Assembly: GCA_012934845.2 (NCBI GenBank)
Contig: WNNJ02003129.1
Coordinates: 124,001-188,000 of the forward strand
Direction: 5' to 3'
Length of the DNA stretch: 64,000 nt
Source of the DNA: Pomphorhynchus laevis
Taxonomy: Eukaryota > Acanthocephala > Palaeacanthocephala > Echinorhynchida > Pomphorhynchidae
Both the position numbers and the translations under genes were made by a program. The notes under the pieces are model-generated. The model saw only the letters and a program-made list of their open reading frames with translations, did not search any database and was not told the DNA's origin. Each line of letters opens with the position of its first letter. Within the stretch, counting starts at the first letter, position 1. Shown piece by piece: positions 24,501 to 37,320 of this stretch.

Positions 24501-27500
24501 CTGTCCAATATGCAAAATGCGCATTAGTCATTCAAAATCTAATTTCATTCCTCATATGATACGATACCATCGATGCACTCAATTGATGATATTTCGGGCT
24601 ACATCCATTGATTCATCTTACTTGAGTGTTAATTTTGAGCGTATGCTCGGACACATCTTGATGAACAACTTAAAAGACGGAAAATTAACCTGTCTAGTTG
24701 AAAGAGATTCAATTAGTGTTAATGATTTGATTGAATATCAGCGAAAAGAAAATTATGTAGCCAATTTATTTGAGCGTAATTTATTTAGATGCCTACCTTG
24801 TCTTCTCGATTTCGAATCAGATGATGAATTTGTAAGGTGAGCTGATATTTTAAACAAATTTATATCAAAATAGCGTCATAATTAAAAAGTTTTTATTCTT
24901 ATAATATTTTATATTTTACGAAATTTTTTAATAACGGAAGTCTATAATGACATACTGCTGTTCACAAAGTCATCCATTAGTGAATCATTATTTTAATAAT
25001 TATACTAATGAAATAATTGTCGAGAACTTTGAAAGTCATTTATTTTCGCAGTTTTCATAAACAAGACCGATACGATCAAATTACTGTCTCTTCTGGATAG
25101 TCGCATCAAAAAAATAAAATATTTTCACATTAAACTACTTTGACTATTAACGAAATTTTTAATAAAATGTATTGTGTATCCACATCAATGTGGATTACCG
25201 TTCTAACTCGCAGAGAAAAATTTAATAGCTTTTAAACAAAACACTTTATTATAACTTATATATAAGTTTGGCTAGTGTACATATTATATTTAGCCATAGT
25301 GAGAACTGCCTTCCCGAATCTGCCTTTCGATTATATTATATCACAATTAAAAATAGGAATAATCTGCACTTATTCTGTATTTACATTATATAACTAATAA
25401 ACCAGGAAATATACATAATATTATATATATTATAATATTATATTATTTATTATTGAATTGTAATAATTATATTGTATTATATTACACCAGGAACCCAATT
25501 TGATATTTCTATATTTCCATATTTATTATTTATTATATAAATAATAATAAATATTATTTATATTTAAATATTTATTATTGTATTATATTTTATATTAAAG
25601 GTGATAAAAATTGCAATTTATAAATATATAACGTATATTATATAACTATATTATTCAATTTATAACTTTCATAAAATCATGTAATAAATCAAAGTTATCT
25701 GTATTACAAAGGTATGGAAGTCTACTTTTACAAAATTATATTATTTCATATTGTTTAATAAAGCCGAAAAACCTTATAAACTGTGCAAATTCCCTATCCA
25801 GAATATTCAAAAGTAATTTATCATTAAAGAATATTAATTATATAATTATTCAGATATTATTTTTAAAAACAAATATATTTCAAGATTATTGCATACATAT
25901 CCAATACATTAAACAATAATATATTATTTTTCAAGAATTAAGTTTCTTATCTAACAGACATTTTTTATCGAATTGTAAAATTATATTATTTTATTCTTCA
26001 TTGGTCGGTTTGATATTATCCTCGTGTGGTTGTTTGAATCCTATCAGCATCACTGTACACTACAATTAGCGTGGTAGTGATGATTGTAGTGTACAATCAA
26101 ACAAACAACCACACGAGGATAATATCAAACCGACTAATGAAGAATAGCAGCTCGTGTAAGCAATATTCATAATAATATTATTTTATATTTTTCATCAATC
26201 TATTTAACATAATTTGGATTTTTATTATGTGATTTAATACATCAAATATGTATAATATGTAGTGCAATAAACAAATATTATTTGTAATTTTTATAAATAA
26301 TTCCAAATGAATAATAATTCATTTGAAATCATTAATTTTAAAGTAAATATTAATTCATTTAATTCATTAAATGGATTAAATAATCAATAAATTTAAATCA
26401 TCAAATTTATTAATTCATTTAATGAATTTATTTATCGAATGAATGAATTTAACTCTTTAATCAATTAATTCAATTGGAATGAATTAATAATAATTCATTT
26501 GAAATCATTAATTTTAAAGTAAATATTAATTCATTTAATTCATTAAATGGATTAAATAATCAATAAATTTAAATCATCAAATTTATTAATTCATTTAATG
26601 AATTTATTTATCGAATGAATGAATTTAACTCTTTAATCAATTAATTCAATTGGAATGAATTAATAATTCATTTGAAATCATTAATTTTAAAGTAAATATT
26701 AATTCATTTAATTCATTAAATGGATTAAATAATCAATAAATTTAAATCATCGAATTTATTAATTCATTTAATGAATTTATTTATCGAATGAATGAATTTA
26801 ACTCTTTAATTAATTAATTCAATTGGAATGAATTAATAATAATTCATTTGGAATAATTTATTTGGTGTATTTCATAACAAATGCACTAACGTGATCAAAT
26901 GTATTATTAATCTTTTCAATTAAATCATACTCTTGCATGATTATTACTGTTATATTAAAGTCTGGAAGAATTACCATTTCGGCCAACATTTAATTCTCCA
27001 GAGCGCTCTGAAGAAAAAGTAAACATCTTTATTCTAAAGACTTGTTGTTTTAATTTTTTTAATTCGTCTTTCGGGTTTCACAAAAGGATCAAGAATATTG
27101 ATATCCTCTATTAAGGATAAGAAAACTGAATGTAATATTTTAGCATCAGCTGTTGATTTATCCTTGAGACGAATAAGAGTGTAAATATCTTCATTTTGTG
27201 TTACAAAATACTAAACTACAAGGCCACCGTAATTATACTCTTAATTATACATTTTAATATATGCTTTTGTATCGAATGATAACCAACATAATAATAAATC
27301 ATACTAATTTTATTTGATCGGAAATTTTAAATTTAATTTTAATTTTGGCGTTGAAATTGATTGGTTTCTCAATTGTTTTTATAATTAATTCTATTATATT
27401 TAATAGTTTATTAATTATCTTGACTTTTGCATTTTTGCGGGTTTCATATTGCTACATTATCATAAAAATTTATTAACGAAAAGTAATCTATAATTTATAA

Positions 27501-30500
27501 TTAAGGCATTTCTATTGCGACCATCTTAAACACCCGTCTAAAGACCACAACTGGACAATTGTATGTATTTTTATTTTATTTTCATTCTATCCACCGTATT
27601 TTTAAGATCAAAGAAACAGGCGTTTCCAACAGCATAATTCGTCTTTTTGTATGCCCTCATTGCGTCTATTCAGACACTTCGCTTGTTCAAATGAACAAGC
27701 ATTTGCAGAAACAGCACTCAGCAGAGAAAATTGGCCTTGATGCAGTGTTTCGATGTCACGCTTGTAAAGATACGTTAGCATTTAGTGATCTGGATATTCA
27801 TTTTGAACAAATTCGATGCAGAAACGACCCATCATTTTGTATTAGCTTGGTTACAAAAGTGTCTGATGAACAGTCCTATTACGAACGAGATGATGACGAT
27901 ATAAATGGTTTAGTAAGCCTGCGGTTAACGCCGGCAAAAATGCTTCCGCTTAAGCGTCACATTGGTAGAAGTGCTTCTATACAACGCCAAGCTAGCATTA
28001 TTGTTCGTGCAGCACGTGCCAATCGAATGTCTAAGTCACATAAAACCAATGATCTATTATGGACTCGTCGTAACTACAGCAATTTTTCCCAACGAATGCC
28101 AATACCGCAGCAACAACAAGAAAATAAACTATTACCAATGATAAAAATGCATGTTTCTTCTAAGCGGCAATTAGTCAATCCGTGGCTTTCAAAAGATGAG
28201 CTTATCGAGATGTTAAGCACGGCCGCTCGGAAGAAACGAGCTTTATCGCAAGAAAAGTGTTCATCTATAAGTTCACAACAGTCAAAGCGAAGAGCGTTGC
28301 CATCCCAGCAAAATTCTAATTTTAATCGTTACCATCAGCAACAACCTGTTGCTATTTTCGCTTGCTCCATTTGTAGATACAAAGCGTATTCAAGAGATAC
28401 CCTGAAAGATCACACGATTGTACACAACGAAACATACAGCGTAGAAGCGAATGGTGATTTCGTTTGTTTTAGATGTCCTTTTAAAGTAGATAGTGTGGCC
28501 GCACTTTTCGAGCACGAAATATGTCACACTAGCTACAGTCCCTACAGGTGCACCGGTTGTCGTTCGGTGTTTTTCGACAGATTTACAGCAGTTAATCATT
28601 TACTTGTCTGTGTTGGAAATGCTCAAACGATACCGTCTGAACAGGGACCCCCTGTGCGTGCTCTGTGGAAAAAGTTTAAGCCGTTTAATATTAACCTTGA
28701 GTTAAGCTGCTACGATATGCGTGAATTGAACAGTGTTAAATTTGAACTGGATAATCTTATTTCTACGAACATTGTCAATACGCATTACGATCACAGTACG
28801 TTAATGGATAAAGCCCTTTCCGTAATTGCTAAAGAGTGCGGAGGCATTGCGTTATTACCACCTCTGCAACCACAGCAGGATACAGTCTCTTCGATTAGTG
28901 ACCGAGAAGAAAGTGCTGGCGAGCAATTATCCAACAACGAAGATGATGACTATATGATACATGATGATAAAAAAGCAGAATCAAGGTCACAGCTCCACAA
29001 TCCGTTCCAGCGATCACGTGGTGGTGGGGGTGGTGGAGGCACACGAAAACGAAGAAGAGGTTTCCGATTCTGTATGACAAGAAAACGAAGAGTCAACACC
29101 AGGACTGCGTTATTTCATAATGATAATGTATGTAAAGGTGACGATAATCTGCGAACGAATCCTTCAACGATAGTGATGCTAAAGAAAAGAGAATATTGTG
29201 GCGATAATTTTAGAAACAGCGAGCGGATGATTAATATGCCACGTGATCCTAATTACCCTGACGTGAAAAGAGAGGATATCGACATGAATAGTGAATATCG
29301 CTACCAGCACTCTACCGGTGGACTTGTAGCAACTAAAGGACTGGATACGAAAAAGCTAAAACGTCAATGTGAGATATGTGGTTTTCGTTACGGTTATAGT
29401 ACACGTCTTAAGCATAACCACGCTCGCCAACATAAACTTGAACAGGCTAACAGTGTAATTCTGGCCCGAAGGCGTTATCGATGCAGTAAATGTCCATATG
29501 CATCCGAAAATTCAGTTGATTTACGAAAACATGAGTATCGTCATCTGAATAAGGGGCCATTCTATTGTCGTGTATGCAGAGAGGACTTTTGCAACGAAGT
29601 TGAATGTTTTGATCATTTGGTAAAATGCCATCACATAACATCAGACTATAGAACACATATAGACTTTTACGTTTCGCCTGAAGAGCGTAATAGTCTTACA
29701 TCGTTTAGGCTTCGAATAAAGGCAAAGCGAGCAAAGTTAGAGGTTGAAAAACCCTCTACCGAAGCCGTGGTTCAAAGTGCCGATCACATGCTGGAAGATC
29801 CTTCCGGTAGCCACTCTACATTTGTAGAAAAAGAAGAAGAAGAAGAGGTTAATGATGATATCAAACGTGAAAAGATTTTCACACCGACTAGGCATAACCA
29901 AGAACAACAGCAACATCGCCGACGTCGTACTACTGGCAACTGCAGACGAAATAGATTGGCGGCAAATTCGTGTACTCTAAATGAATATGTAGGAATTAAC
30001 AACTCAACCTTGACATGGGATCCGAGCATGCTCTCACTGCAGCAAAACAACTCACCAACACCGCAGCAGCCAAATAGTATATACAACTACAACATCACTA
30101 CCGACAATGAATTATTGCAACAGAATGAACAATCTCTTCATCCTGCCTTTACAAGTACCGTCATAACAAAAGACATCCAGCAGCAACGTATGCCATCACC
30201 AACGCCTGGTAGTGCTGGCGGCAGCGTATTAGGTGTATCACCACAACAACCTGTGAGAACTAAACGTGCGTATGTTAAACGACAACGTCCATCTGCAGCT
30301 GAAGGAGTTGAAAAACTATCTCCCTATTCTGTTATTGCTACTAGTAGTACCTCAATTAATAATAATGTAATGATTGAATCGTCAGCTCAATTACGTCAAT
30401 CCAACCAAACGACGACTTTAGTGTGTGTTAAATGCCATGATAAGATGGTAAGCCAACAACAGCAATCGACATCAAACAACGAAGGATATAACGAAGAAGA

Positions 30501-31560
30501 GGATGTAAACATCCAGAATGTACTATTACATGCAATGCACTGCCATTCAAAATTTCGGCCATACTCTTGTCATATATGCAAGTTCAAAGCTGTTAACAAA
30601 GATGCCATACGAATGCATTGTGTCTTAAAGCATGGTATTGAAAACAAATTCACAAAGTCAATTAACGATAACGAAATTAGTATGGCTGCATTTGTTATAA
30701 AAGAAAGATTTCTGTGCTCTATTCGTGAACTGCAAATGAAAGACAATCGGAATTCAATAAACGTGGAATTTGGTGGTTTGAATCTGTTTATGACTGAATG
30801 TAGTCCACTGTCATTTAAATGCCAGAAATGCTGTATATGCTTCCAGCATGCTGGTCAGCTGGCAGAGCATCTGCAGCTCGCTAGTCACATTATACAATGT
30901 AGACTATGTAATCAGCATGGTCGACACTTTCCACCTTTCATTCGACACTTCCAAAAGTATCATGCATTGACATGTATTGACGATAGCAATGAAGGACCTG
31001 ATTCACACGGGTGCAACAACGACAATGTTCATCGTTTTAGATGCGTCATTTGTCAAATGAACTTAAACGAGGAGTCTTTATTAACCGAGCACTTACTTTG
31101 TGTACATCATTTAACTCCTGATGATTCTCTATTATCGAATTCAGTACTACTTAGTCAACTTATCCAGACTCTACAGGCCAGTACCGCGGTTTCGATATAT
31201 CGTGATTTAAGCAAAATTCAACTGAACGCCAGGCTATTTAGAGAAGCCAAAGTGATTGCAGATGAATATGTAAGTAGCACAGATAACGGGGTTGAGATGA
31301 TTAACCGTATTAAAACAGTTTTGCAAACATGTCCAGTTTGCTTATGCATCCAGAGATCTACCACCGTCGATGCATGCACGTGCGTTGAATTTAATTTAAA
31401 AACCAGTAATAACATTCTCACGAAATATGGTAAGCGTTCATTGCTCTTTAATATGAACTCAATTGTTGAAAGTCATCGAAGCAATACTCAGATAACTCAA
31501 AGCTGGGCCTCTGCGATTTCACCATTTTTACAGCAAAATAACACAGCTTTAATGATGTAG
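21524..31560 (+). CDS. Large multi-C2H2 zinc-finger protein, six exons recognised, 5' end missing
   Basis: Exons by eye are 21524-21779, 23178-23250, 23304-23405, 24303-24407, 24460-24836 and 27633-31560. Every junction is GT-AG and the phases agree through to the TAG at 31558-31560. The last exon alone gives 1308 residues; the visible protein is about 1610. C2H2 fingers include CLYCGRVFPLEQMIIDHIVN (exon 3), CPICKMRISHSKSNFIPHM (exon 5) and, in exon 6, at least ten more (for example CPHCVYSDTSL, CSICRYKAYSR, CEICGFRYGYS, CSKCPYASENS, CHICKFKAVNK, CRLCNQHGRHF). They sit as separate pairs or triplets with long linkers rich in Gln, Ser and Asn, a polyglycine run and a basic TRKRRRGFRF patch. 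This suggests a nuclear regulator, but I cannot name an orthologue. The alternative acceptor at 27607 with donor 24832 is also phase-consistent. Confidence 0.8.
22100..22165. repeat. Short intronic repeat, copy 1
   Basis: Ttaggtaatcacctt followed by gaacgggcacaattcgggcc and attttagtatt recurs at 22988-23040 in the same intron with a small gap difference. Confidence 0.7.
22988..23040. repeat. Short intronic repeat, copy 2
   Basis: Nearly identical to 22100-22165 over about 50 bp; same orientation, same intron of the zinc-finger gene. Confidence 0.7.
23700..23910. repeat. About 200-bp direct repeat in intron, copy 1
   Basis: From cataattaaaaagtttttat through ctgttcacaaagtcatccat to aacaagaccgatacgatcaa, this matches 24874-25082 with only a few differences and the same orientation. 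Confidence 0.8.
24874..25082. repeat. About 200-bp direct repeat in intron, copy 2
   Basis: This copy lies in the intron after exon 5. With copy 1 it brackets exons 4 and 5 of the zinc-finger gene. The near identity suggests a recent duplication or two insertions of one element. Confidence 0.8.
26030..26150. mobile_element. Foldback MITE, family C
   Basis: The arms ttcttcattggtcggtttga and tatcctcgtgtggttgtttg are mirrored by caaccacacgaggataatat and caaaccgactaatgaagaat. The inner words cactgtacactacaatt and attgtagtgtac also pair. It lies in the last intron of the zinc-finger gene. A diverged relative is at 37755-37830. Confidence 0.8.
26310..26850. repeat. Tandem repeat, about 175-bp unit, three copies
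   Basis: Units start near 26310, 26486 and 26660, with a short partial fourth near 26838. Each contains attcatttgaaatcattaat, then ggattaaataatcaataaat and ttaactctttaatcaattaa. The copies are almost identical (unit length 173 to 176 bp). The array lies in the last intron of the zinc-finger gene. Confidence 0.9.
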
Positions 31561-31815
31561 TACGTTCTAATCAATGTTCATTTTACATGTAAAGATATTA
31601 ATATTATATATACATAGTTTAAAAATCGTGTCATTATCTCTTTTTTGTCGCTATAAGAGTGTTTGCGCTTTGAATATTTTGCCAGAAGCAATTATTTCTA
31701 TTATTTTCAATTATTTTAAAGCACGATGCACTGCATGTACTTTTACACTAAAAGCAACGAACCTCCTTTGAGATATCATTAAAGAAAGTAGTTTTCAATT
31801 ATAAATAAAATGATT
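31561..31815 (+). promoter_or_regulatory. Likely 3' UTR and polyadenylation signal of the zinc-finger gene
   Basis: The first AATAAA hexamer downstream of the stop is at about 31804, roughly 245 bp after the TAG, with T/G-rich sequence soon after. Assignment is by position only. Confidence 0.4.
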
Positions 31816-32039
31816 TGCGATAACAAAAGCAATTGTTTTAATTGCTTTAAATATTTTATATAATATTTATAATTTAATAATTATATTAATATAATTTTTA
31901 GTTTAAAAACTAAAATATAGTACAGTATGTGCTAGAATGAAGGTGGATGCCTTCATACAGAGTTATTAAACTTTATAAATTCAATACTTCTGAATCCAGC
32001 ACATATTTATATCATTTATTATTTATAATTTTTATTATA

Positions 32040-32770
32040 AATATAATTTCTGATTTCAAATTAAATCAGCGTTAGTGGAGGAAGGTTCTACCTTCGTTTT
32101 GAAAACCTACCTATTTTTGCAATACATTGCTATTATCAAATTAGTCATCTATAGTTTGTTTCCTAATTTTAGGTTGATTAAATATTTCAGTATTGGTGGA
32201 CCTCATCAGCTACTGCTCCAATACATACGTTTCGTTTTGGTTCTTTAAATGTTGACTGACGATCACTCGACTCGTCTGCTTTTATTGGCAATTAGATTTA
32301 ATGAGAAATTTTCTTGTAACATTTTGTAAATTTAATTGAAATCATTTATGATTTCAAATTAAATTAACGTTGCTATGCGAAGCTTCAACCTTCAATTTGA
32401 AAACCTACCTATTTTTCGAATAATCAAACTACTCACTTATAGTTTGTTTCCTAATTTTAAGTTGATATACCTGTGCACTCATTGTTACCATTTAAATTTT
32501 GATGACTATTTTTTTATTATGCACGCTACTTTAATCATATCTATACACCAACAGCAATATGCTACATTTCAGTATTAGCGGACCTCATCAGCTAAGGACC
32601 CAATATCTACGTTTCAAGTTTCGATTCTTTTATTATACACGCTATTTTGATCCTATCTATACGCCAATAGCAATATACTACATTTCAGTATTGATGGACT
32701 TCATCAGCTACTGATCCATTACCTACGTTTCGCGTTTTGGTCCTTTTAATGTTGGATGACGCTTTATATT
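32040..32770. repeat. Repeat family D, three partial tandem copies
   Basis: Three blocks share ggacctcatcagctac-type and cctacgtttcg..ttttggt words: about 32050-32270, 32345-32630 and 32630-32765. The first two also share gaaaacctacctatttttgc and tagtttgtttcctaatttta. The same words form the arms of the foldback at 37321-37731. Confidence 0.65.
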
Positions 32771-33525
32771 TTGAAATATCTCTCTACACAGAATTAAATT
32801 ATTTGGCATTTGATCACTGATTGAATTTACTGTTTTTTTGGATTAAACATATCTAGAGAATGGGCTTATTGCTCATTTCCCAGGGTATATGAAGTGAATA
32901 TTAGATAATTACATTTCGTTTTTTATTAATTTTTTTATCCGCTTGATTACTTGATGTAATATATAAAATGCAAACGATGTTTGTTCCAGTATTGTTTCAA
33001 CGCAAGCTTAAATCATATATAGTTGAGGTAAGATTTAAGCTTGTTGATACAATCAATTAAAGTATATTTTTATACTAATATAAATTTCGATCAATTTTTA
33101 TCGCAAATATTCGGTGTAATATAATTAAGGCGTAATTAGCATTTAATCAATTTATTTTAACTTGTAATTAATTGTAATAACTGGATTTAATGCTGATTTC
33201 GTTCAATCACAATCCCTTAAACTCCATAATGCATGTATATGATAAATCAGACTTCTTTATACTATCCTTTTTATGACAAAGATCACCCGCATTGTATTAT
33301 ACCATAATCGTTTATTGAAAATAATATTCATTTCTTCTTATAGTAAAATTAACTATTTTTTTCGTTTCTTTAAATTTACTAATTTTTCAAAACTCTATTT
33401 CATAGTCAAATTAATTATTAAATTATTAATTAAATTATTTTTATATTTTAAATGTTCAAAACTATATTTCATCGAATGCAGTAATAAATGCAGATATGTC
33501 ACGTCTGTTTTCTGTTTTGCCTTAC
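32771..33525. other. AT-rich stretch left of the Merlin element
   Basis: No gene was recognised. A frame at 33273-33563 is AT-driven and runs into the transposon end. Confidence 0.4.
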
Positions 33526-33531
33526 AACGGT

Positions 33532-35747
33532 GGGATCTTTTCAGTTTGAGGCACTTTGTCTAAATTACGCAAAAAGTCTGTTTGTTGTACATCTTCATGT
33601 GCTCTTTCGAATGGCGTATAATTTTTTTGGGAGAAACGCGTTTGTGGCTAAAAATTTTAATATTTAAATTTTTTTATAAAAATTTAAAATTTAATTTAAT
33701 TTTTTTCAAGGCGCTATAAACTCAAAACTTCCATTTGTTTAAAATATATCAATAACCTTTGTAATTGTAATCATTTAAAAATATTTCAACAAAGGATTTA
33801 AAAAATATTTAAATTTTTTTTTCCTAAAATTAAAGATTTAATTTCAAAATATCTCGAAAAATACCAATACTACGCTATTATTTTTATCGTGCCATTCTAA
33901 TCGCTACGTCTACTATGGCTTATATTTTAAATATGTAGTTATTTGTATATTGATTTAAAAAGTTATTCCAAATTAATTGCAAATAGTTTTTATTTTTTCA
34001 ATTTTGATCGATCAATCGATTGTTTTTGTAAAAATTTGATGCTATTATTGGAATAACTGTATAATTTTAGATGTCTAATAATATTAATTTAGAATGGATA
34101 TTGCACAACATTTCTACAGAATTAGATGCTGTCAAGTTTTTACAGAATTATCGATTAATTCCAAGTGGTATGAAATGGTTATATTTGGTTCGAAATAATT
34201 ATATATTTATCTTCTTTTGTAGAAATAAGATGCTGTCGTAAGCATCTAATGACATTAAGTGTCAGATGTAATAAAGTATATTGGAGATGCCAAAAATCGA
34301 AATGCTCCGTTTCAACTACAGTTCGAAGTGGGACTTGGTTTGAAGGAGCACGATTACCGCTTCGTAAAACAATTATGTTTATGTACTGTTGGTCTAAACA
34401 ATTAACCAGCATTAAATTTTGCGAAGAAGAATTGGCGATTGATCACAGCACGACCGTTGACTACAATAATTACATGCGCGAGGCTTGTGCTGATGAAATA
34501 TTAAAAAATCCATGTAAGATAGGGGGCGAAAATATAATAGTTGAGATCGATGAAACAGTTTTCGCCCGTCGGAAATATAATAGGGGGCGCATGCTTCCAC
34601 AACAATGGGTTTTCGGTGGCGTGTGTAGAGAAACATCTGAAGTGTTTCTTTTTGCTGTTGATCATATAAATGCTAAAACTCTTAACGAGTGCATAAAACA
34701 GTGCATACTACCTGGATCGATCATTCATTCAGATCTATGGAAAGGATATTGTGGTGTGCAAACCCTAGAAGGATACAGATTTGAACACCGAACTGTAAAT
34801 CATTCAGTTGACTTTGTTAGCTCAGAAGGAATTCATACTCAACAAATTGAGTCAACATGGAACCAGCTTAAATCAGGCAATAGAAAGCGATGGGGTACAC
34901 ATCGCTCAATGATTGACTCATATTTAGTCGAATTCATTTGGCACAGACGTCATCGAAATGACAATAAATTAGAGTCCATATTCGAGTGTCTAAGGAATTT
35001 TAAGCTATGCCAATAATTTTATTTATTCGGTAAATATTTGCAACCGTTGTGCCTTTTAAAAAATTATAAGTAAAACGGTTTTGAATCTCTTAGTTCTATT
35101 AAATGCAACCGCGTAGTTTAATCACATATTTACCCCCCCATTCATCCCCTTCGCTTGATGTCACTGACCATCAACAATTTGGGACCTCATTCACTATTCC
35201 AGTAAATAAGACCTCAACTGTTGAGATCCACCGACATCAAGAAGAGAGGAGGAAATTGAATATAAAAGAAATAATGAAGATAAGTTTCAACAAAATGGAT
35301 TTTAAATAACTCTTTTTTGAATGATTCAAATATTTTAATATTTTCAACTTAAGTCAATATAACTGTGATGTTTACGATAACGCAATAAAAATTATATGTT
35401 ATAATTGCAAAATTTTAAGATATTTCAAATTCAAATTACTTTTTGAACAAAAAAAATAAAAAAATTGTATGTTTTTTCGTGAGAGCATAGAAAAAATCTC
35501 AAATCATTGTATATTGATAAGATATATGAAAAATACTTAAATATAATTTTTTAAGTTTCTAACTTTGAAATTTGAAATTAAAATTAAATTTTAAATTATT
35601 ATGAAAAAATTTAAATATTAAAATTTTTTAGCCACAAACGCATTTCTCTCAAAAAATTTATACGCCATTCGAAAGAGCACATGAAGATGTACAATAAACA
35701 GACTTTTTGCGTAATTTAGACAAAGTGCCTCAAACTGAAAAGATCCC
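33532..35747 (+). mobile_element. Merlin-type DNA transposon, apparently complete
   Basis: Long terminal inverted repeats bound the element. The left end gggatcttttcagtttgagg at 33532 is mirrored at 35747, and similarity runs inward about 150 bp, including ttagacaaagtgcctcaaa and the gtgctctttcgaatggcgta motif. The hexamer AACGGT directly flanks both ends (33526-33531 and 35748-35753), consistent with a target-site duplication, although Merlin duplications are usually 8 to 9 bp. One intron-containing transposase gene lies inside. Confidence 0.85.
34071..35016 (+). CDS. Merlin (IS1016/ISXO2-like) DDE transposase, two exons
   Basis: Exon 1 is 34071-34167 and exon 2 is 34223-35016, joined over a 55-bp GT-AG intron. 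The spliced frame is 296 residues, usual for the family. Joining restores the N-terminal zinc-ribbon-like cysteines (RCCRKHL, then YWRCQKSKCSVS), which are lost in either frame alone. The catalytic triad is visible: Asp in IIVEIDETVF, Asp in IIHSDLWKGY and Glu in HTQQIESTWNQLK. The enzyme would cut and paste the surrounding element at its inverted repeats. No frame disruption was seen, so this copy may be recent. The start ATG follows tataattttag and is the first in frame. Confidence 0.85.
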
Positions 35748-35753
35748 AACGGT

Positions 35754-37320
35754 GTTGGGGTGGGAGTAGAACTACCCGATTCCGATTAAAATAATATTCC
35801 TTTACATGTTTTAGTATATCTCAACCCAAATGATTAACAAGGGGATATGTTTCCTATAGAAGAAAGCCTAAAGCACAATTTATCAAAATTTATCGATCAA
35901 TTAAATCACGTTAAATTGTCTGTTGGTAATTGTTCAAACGCGTAGCCACATAAAAAATACCTATAATTGAATATTAGAATTTTTAAAATACCTTCAATTT
36001 TTTGGAAAGCAGATGTTTTATTTTCAGTTTAATGTCCCAGCATAGTCCGCGCCGATTGGACTCTTCGGAGGGGGTGAAATACCCCGGGTGGTTCAGTCGG
36101 AAGGCGGCGTGTTGGATCGGTTGGGGTGCTCAGGTCTCGCTAAATTTGAGGCCATAAAAAGGGATTGAAGACGAAAAGAAGCGAGAAGAGTTAATTTTTT
36201 TTCTGTTTTTGACTTACGTTGATTTTTGACTTAGGACATCTATCCTTTTATTTTTAGGTTTTTGTATAAATAAAATCGTTATTATTAGTTTCATGCCTAC
36301 AGTTAATCATCAATTGCAGTGTGATAAGCTGCAGTGTGCCGGCCAACAATGTACCTGTCTTACATGTAAATATTTTTATCCCAATATTTTTTATTTTATG
36401 AACTTAAATTAATGCTACGTGAAACGATTAATAGGATTACGTTAAGGTAGCAACGTTTAATCATGCAAATTAAAAAGATTAATATTTTTATCCCCATATT
36501 TTTAATTTTATGAACTTCAGTTCATGTTACGTGAAAGCACTACAAAATTTTAAATAAATTACATTTCTGCTTAACATACCAAAAGAATGACTCATAAGTG
36601 ACTCATATGGTTACTACAATGGAAACGAATATCTGTACAAGTGAACATTTGATTTAAATTAGAACTAAATATTCCAATTATTCTCTACAAGTAATTAACA
36701 TAGAAATTGATATCATTATAAAACCTGGATGAATCCATATAGAAATAATCAAGTACTTTCTTGTGTAAATTATAACCATAATTAACCTAATTGTATCCAG
36801 ATATATTTGAATGAGTGGACATTTTACGTAGATAAAGACTAAATATGCCAGCTATTTGATTTAAATTACTTATTGTCTTAAATGCATTTACTGCTATATC
36901 ACAGTCTAGACATATGGCTATGAAAGTAATCCAGTAATTTGTCAATACATCGACCATATATTGGTTATTGAAATAATCTAGTAATTTGTCAATACATTGA
37001 CCATATATTGGTTATGGAAATAATATATTCGCAAATATCATTTTTATAATATTTTGTGTCAAATACGCATCCAATAAAGCTTAAATAATGATGTCTAATT
37101 GCTACTGCTTAGATATTATATGATAAATAATTTATTTAGAATATAAATTACTATTAATTATTTATAAAAAGTTATATTTCTTTATTATTGTATAAGACAA
37201 AAACAAAATTACAAAGAAATTCACAAAAAATATATGACATTCTATTTTCTTATTTTCGATGTCAGATATTCAATAAAAACTCGTAATATATTCAAAAAAG
37301 TATAACGACAATAAACAAAA
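35754..37320. other. Intergenic region with a possible SINE head
   Basis: 36040-36180 is GC-rich. It contains ggtggttcagtcggaaggcg, which resembles a tRNA A box and D arm, but no convincing B box follows, so a SINE is only possible. A 60-bp direct repeat (atatttttatccc...cgtgaaa) occurs at about 36367 and 36482, and aattgtcaatacat..accatatattggttat occurs twice near 36938 and 36976. Otherwise only AT-rich filler was seen. Confidence 0.4.

Noticed and set aside
24281-24527. Single unspliced frame across 24309-24527
   Set aside because: Removing the 52-bp GT-AG intron 24408-24459 gives a CPIC...H zinc finger in phase with later exons, whereas the unspliced frame ends early.
28390-30086. Minus-strand and alternative plus-strand frames within the zinc-finger last exon
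   Set aside because: They are shadows of the coding frame and lack independent homology.
36060-36180. tRNA-derived SINE
   Set aside because: An A-box-like word is present, but a B box and a defined tail are lacking. It is noted only as a possibility in the regional entry.
36425-36470. Mitochondrial large-subunit rRNA insertion suggested by gttaaggtagcaacg
   Set aside because: Only about a dozen bases match, and the flanks show no rRNA similarity.
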